DNA from: Bacillus sp. AFS037270
GTDB lineage: Bacteria; Bacillota; Bacilli; Bacillales_B; DSM-18226
Assembly (NCBI RefSeq): GCF_002585305.1
Contig: NZ_NUNF01000101.1
Span: 525 to 6,124, forward strand
Direction of reading: 5' to 3'
DNA length: 5,600 nt
In this document: in pieces, positions 5,586-5,600 of the stretch
How positions within the stretch are numbered: the first letter of the stretch is position 1
How the letters are laid out: each line of letters starts with the position of its first letter
The notes under the pieces: model-generated
Told to the model about the DNA's origin: nothing
The model's database searches: none
Seen by the model: the letters and a program-made list of their open reading frames with translations, nothing else
Translations under genes and position numbers: made by a program

Positions 5586-5600
5586 GAAAAGCGCAAGGCG
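5586..5600 (+). repeat. Possible edge of a dispersed Bacillaceae palindromic repeat or terminator
   Basis: The final bases, GAAAAGCGCAAGGCG, directly follow the last stop codon and resemble, from memory, the opening of an intergenic repeat frequent in Bacillus-group genomes. They could equally be the 5' arm of an ordinary terminator. Too little is visible to decide. Confidence 0.25.

Noticed and set aside
5354..5596. 80-codon minus-strand ORF antisense to the last membrane protein
   Set aside because: The + strand gene has a ribosome binding site, riboswitch context and clear membrane segments; the antisense frame has none.

Overview
The window looks like chromosomal DNA of a Bacillaceae-type firmicute (Bacillus sensu lato). 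The signs are moderately AT-rich DNA, strong purine-rich Shine-Dalgarno sites, GTG and TTG starts, rho-independent terminators, a KimA protein matching B. subtilis KimA (YdaO) nearly end to end as I recall it, and a Bacillus-style ykkC leader RNA. All supported genes lie on the + strand. I see no transposase, CRISPR array, tRNA, rRNA or phage gene.

Layout: (1) 1-1209 is the 3' part of an arginyl-tRNA synthetase of the KMSTRKG type, a different ArgRS lineage from the main B. subtilis enzyme. (2) 1282-1749 is a small DinB/YfiT-type putative metal-binding protein with its own likely promoter, followed by a hairpin terminator. (3) 1824-3002 is a 12-helix MFS exporter-like protein whose stop codon is buried in a long terminator hairpin. 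(4) 3003-3241 is a 239-bp spacer holding that terminator, a candidate promoter and two perfect palindromes. (5) 3242-5068 is kimA, a high-affinity potassium importer. (6) 5069-5264 holds a ykkC class (guanidine-I) riboswitch with an overlapping intrinsic terminator. (7) 5265-5585 is a TTG-started, 106-residue membrane protein of no family I recognise, directly controlled by the riboswitch. The last bases may be the edge of a dispersed palindromic repeat.

The most interesting part is the 3' end. A guanidine-I aptamer is fused to a terminator whose 5' arm is also the 3' strand of aptamer helix P1, and it gates a small three-helix membrane protein that is not a recognisable member of the usual guanidine regulon (SMR/Gdx exporters, carboxylases, ABC importers). 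No terminator separates kimA from the riboswitch, so readthrough from kimA could also be guanidine-dependent. In addition, kimA lacks the c-di-AMP (ydaO) riboswitch found upstream of it in B. subtilis and instead has a short leader with palindromic operator candidates.
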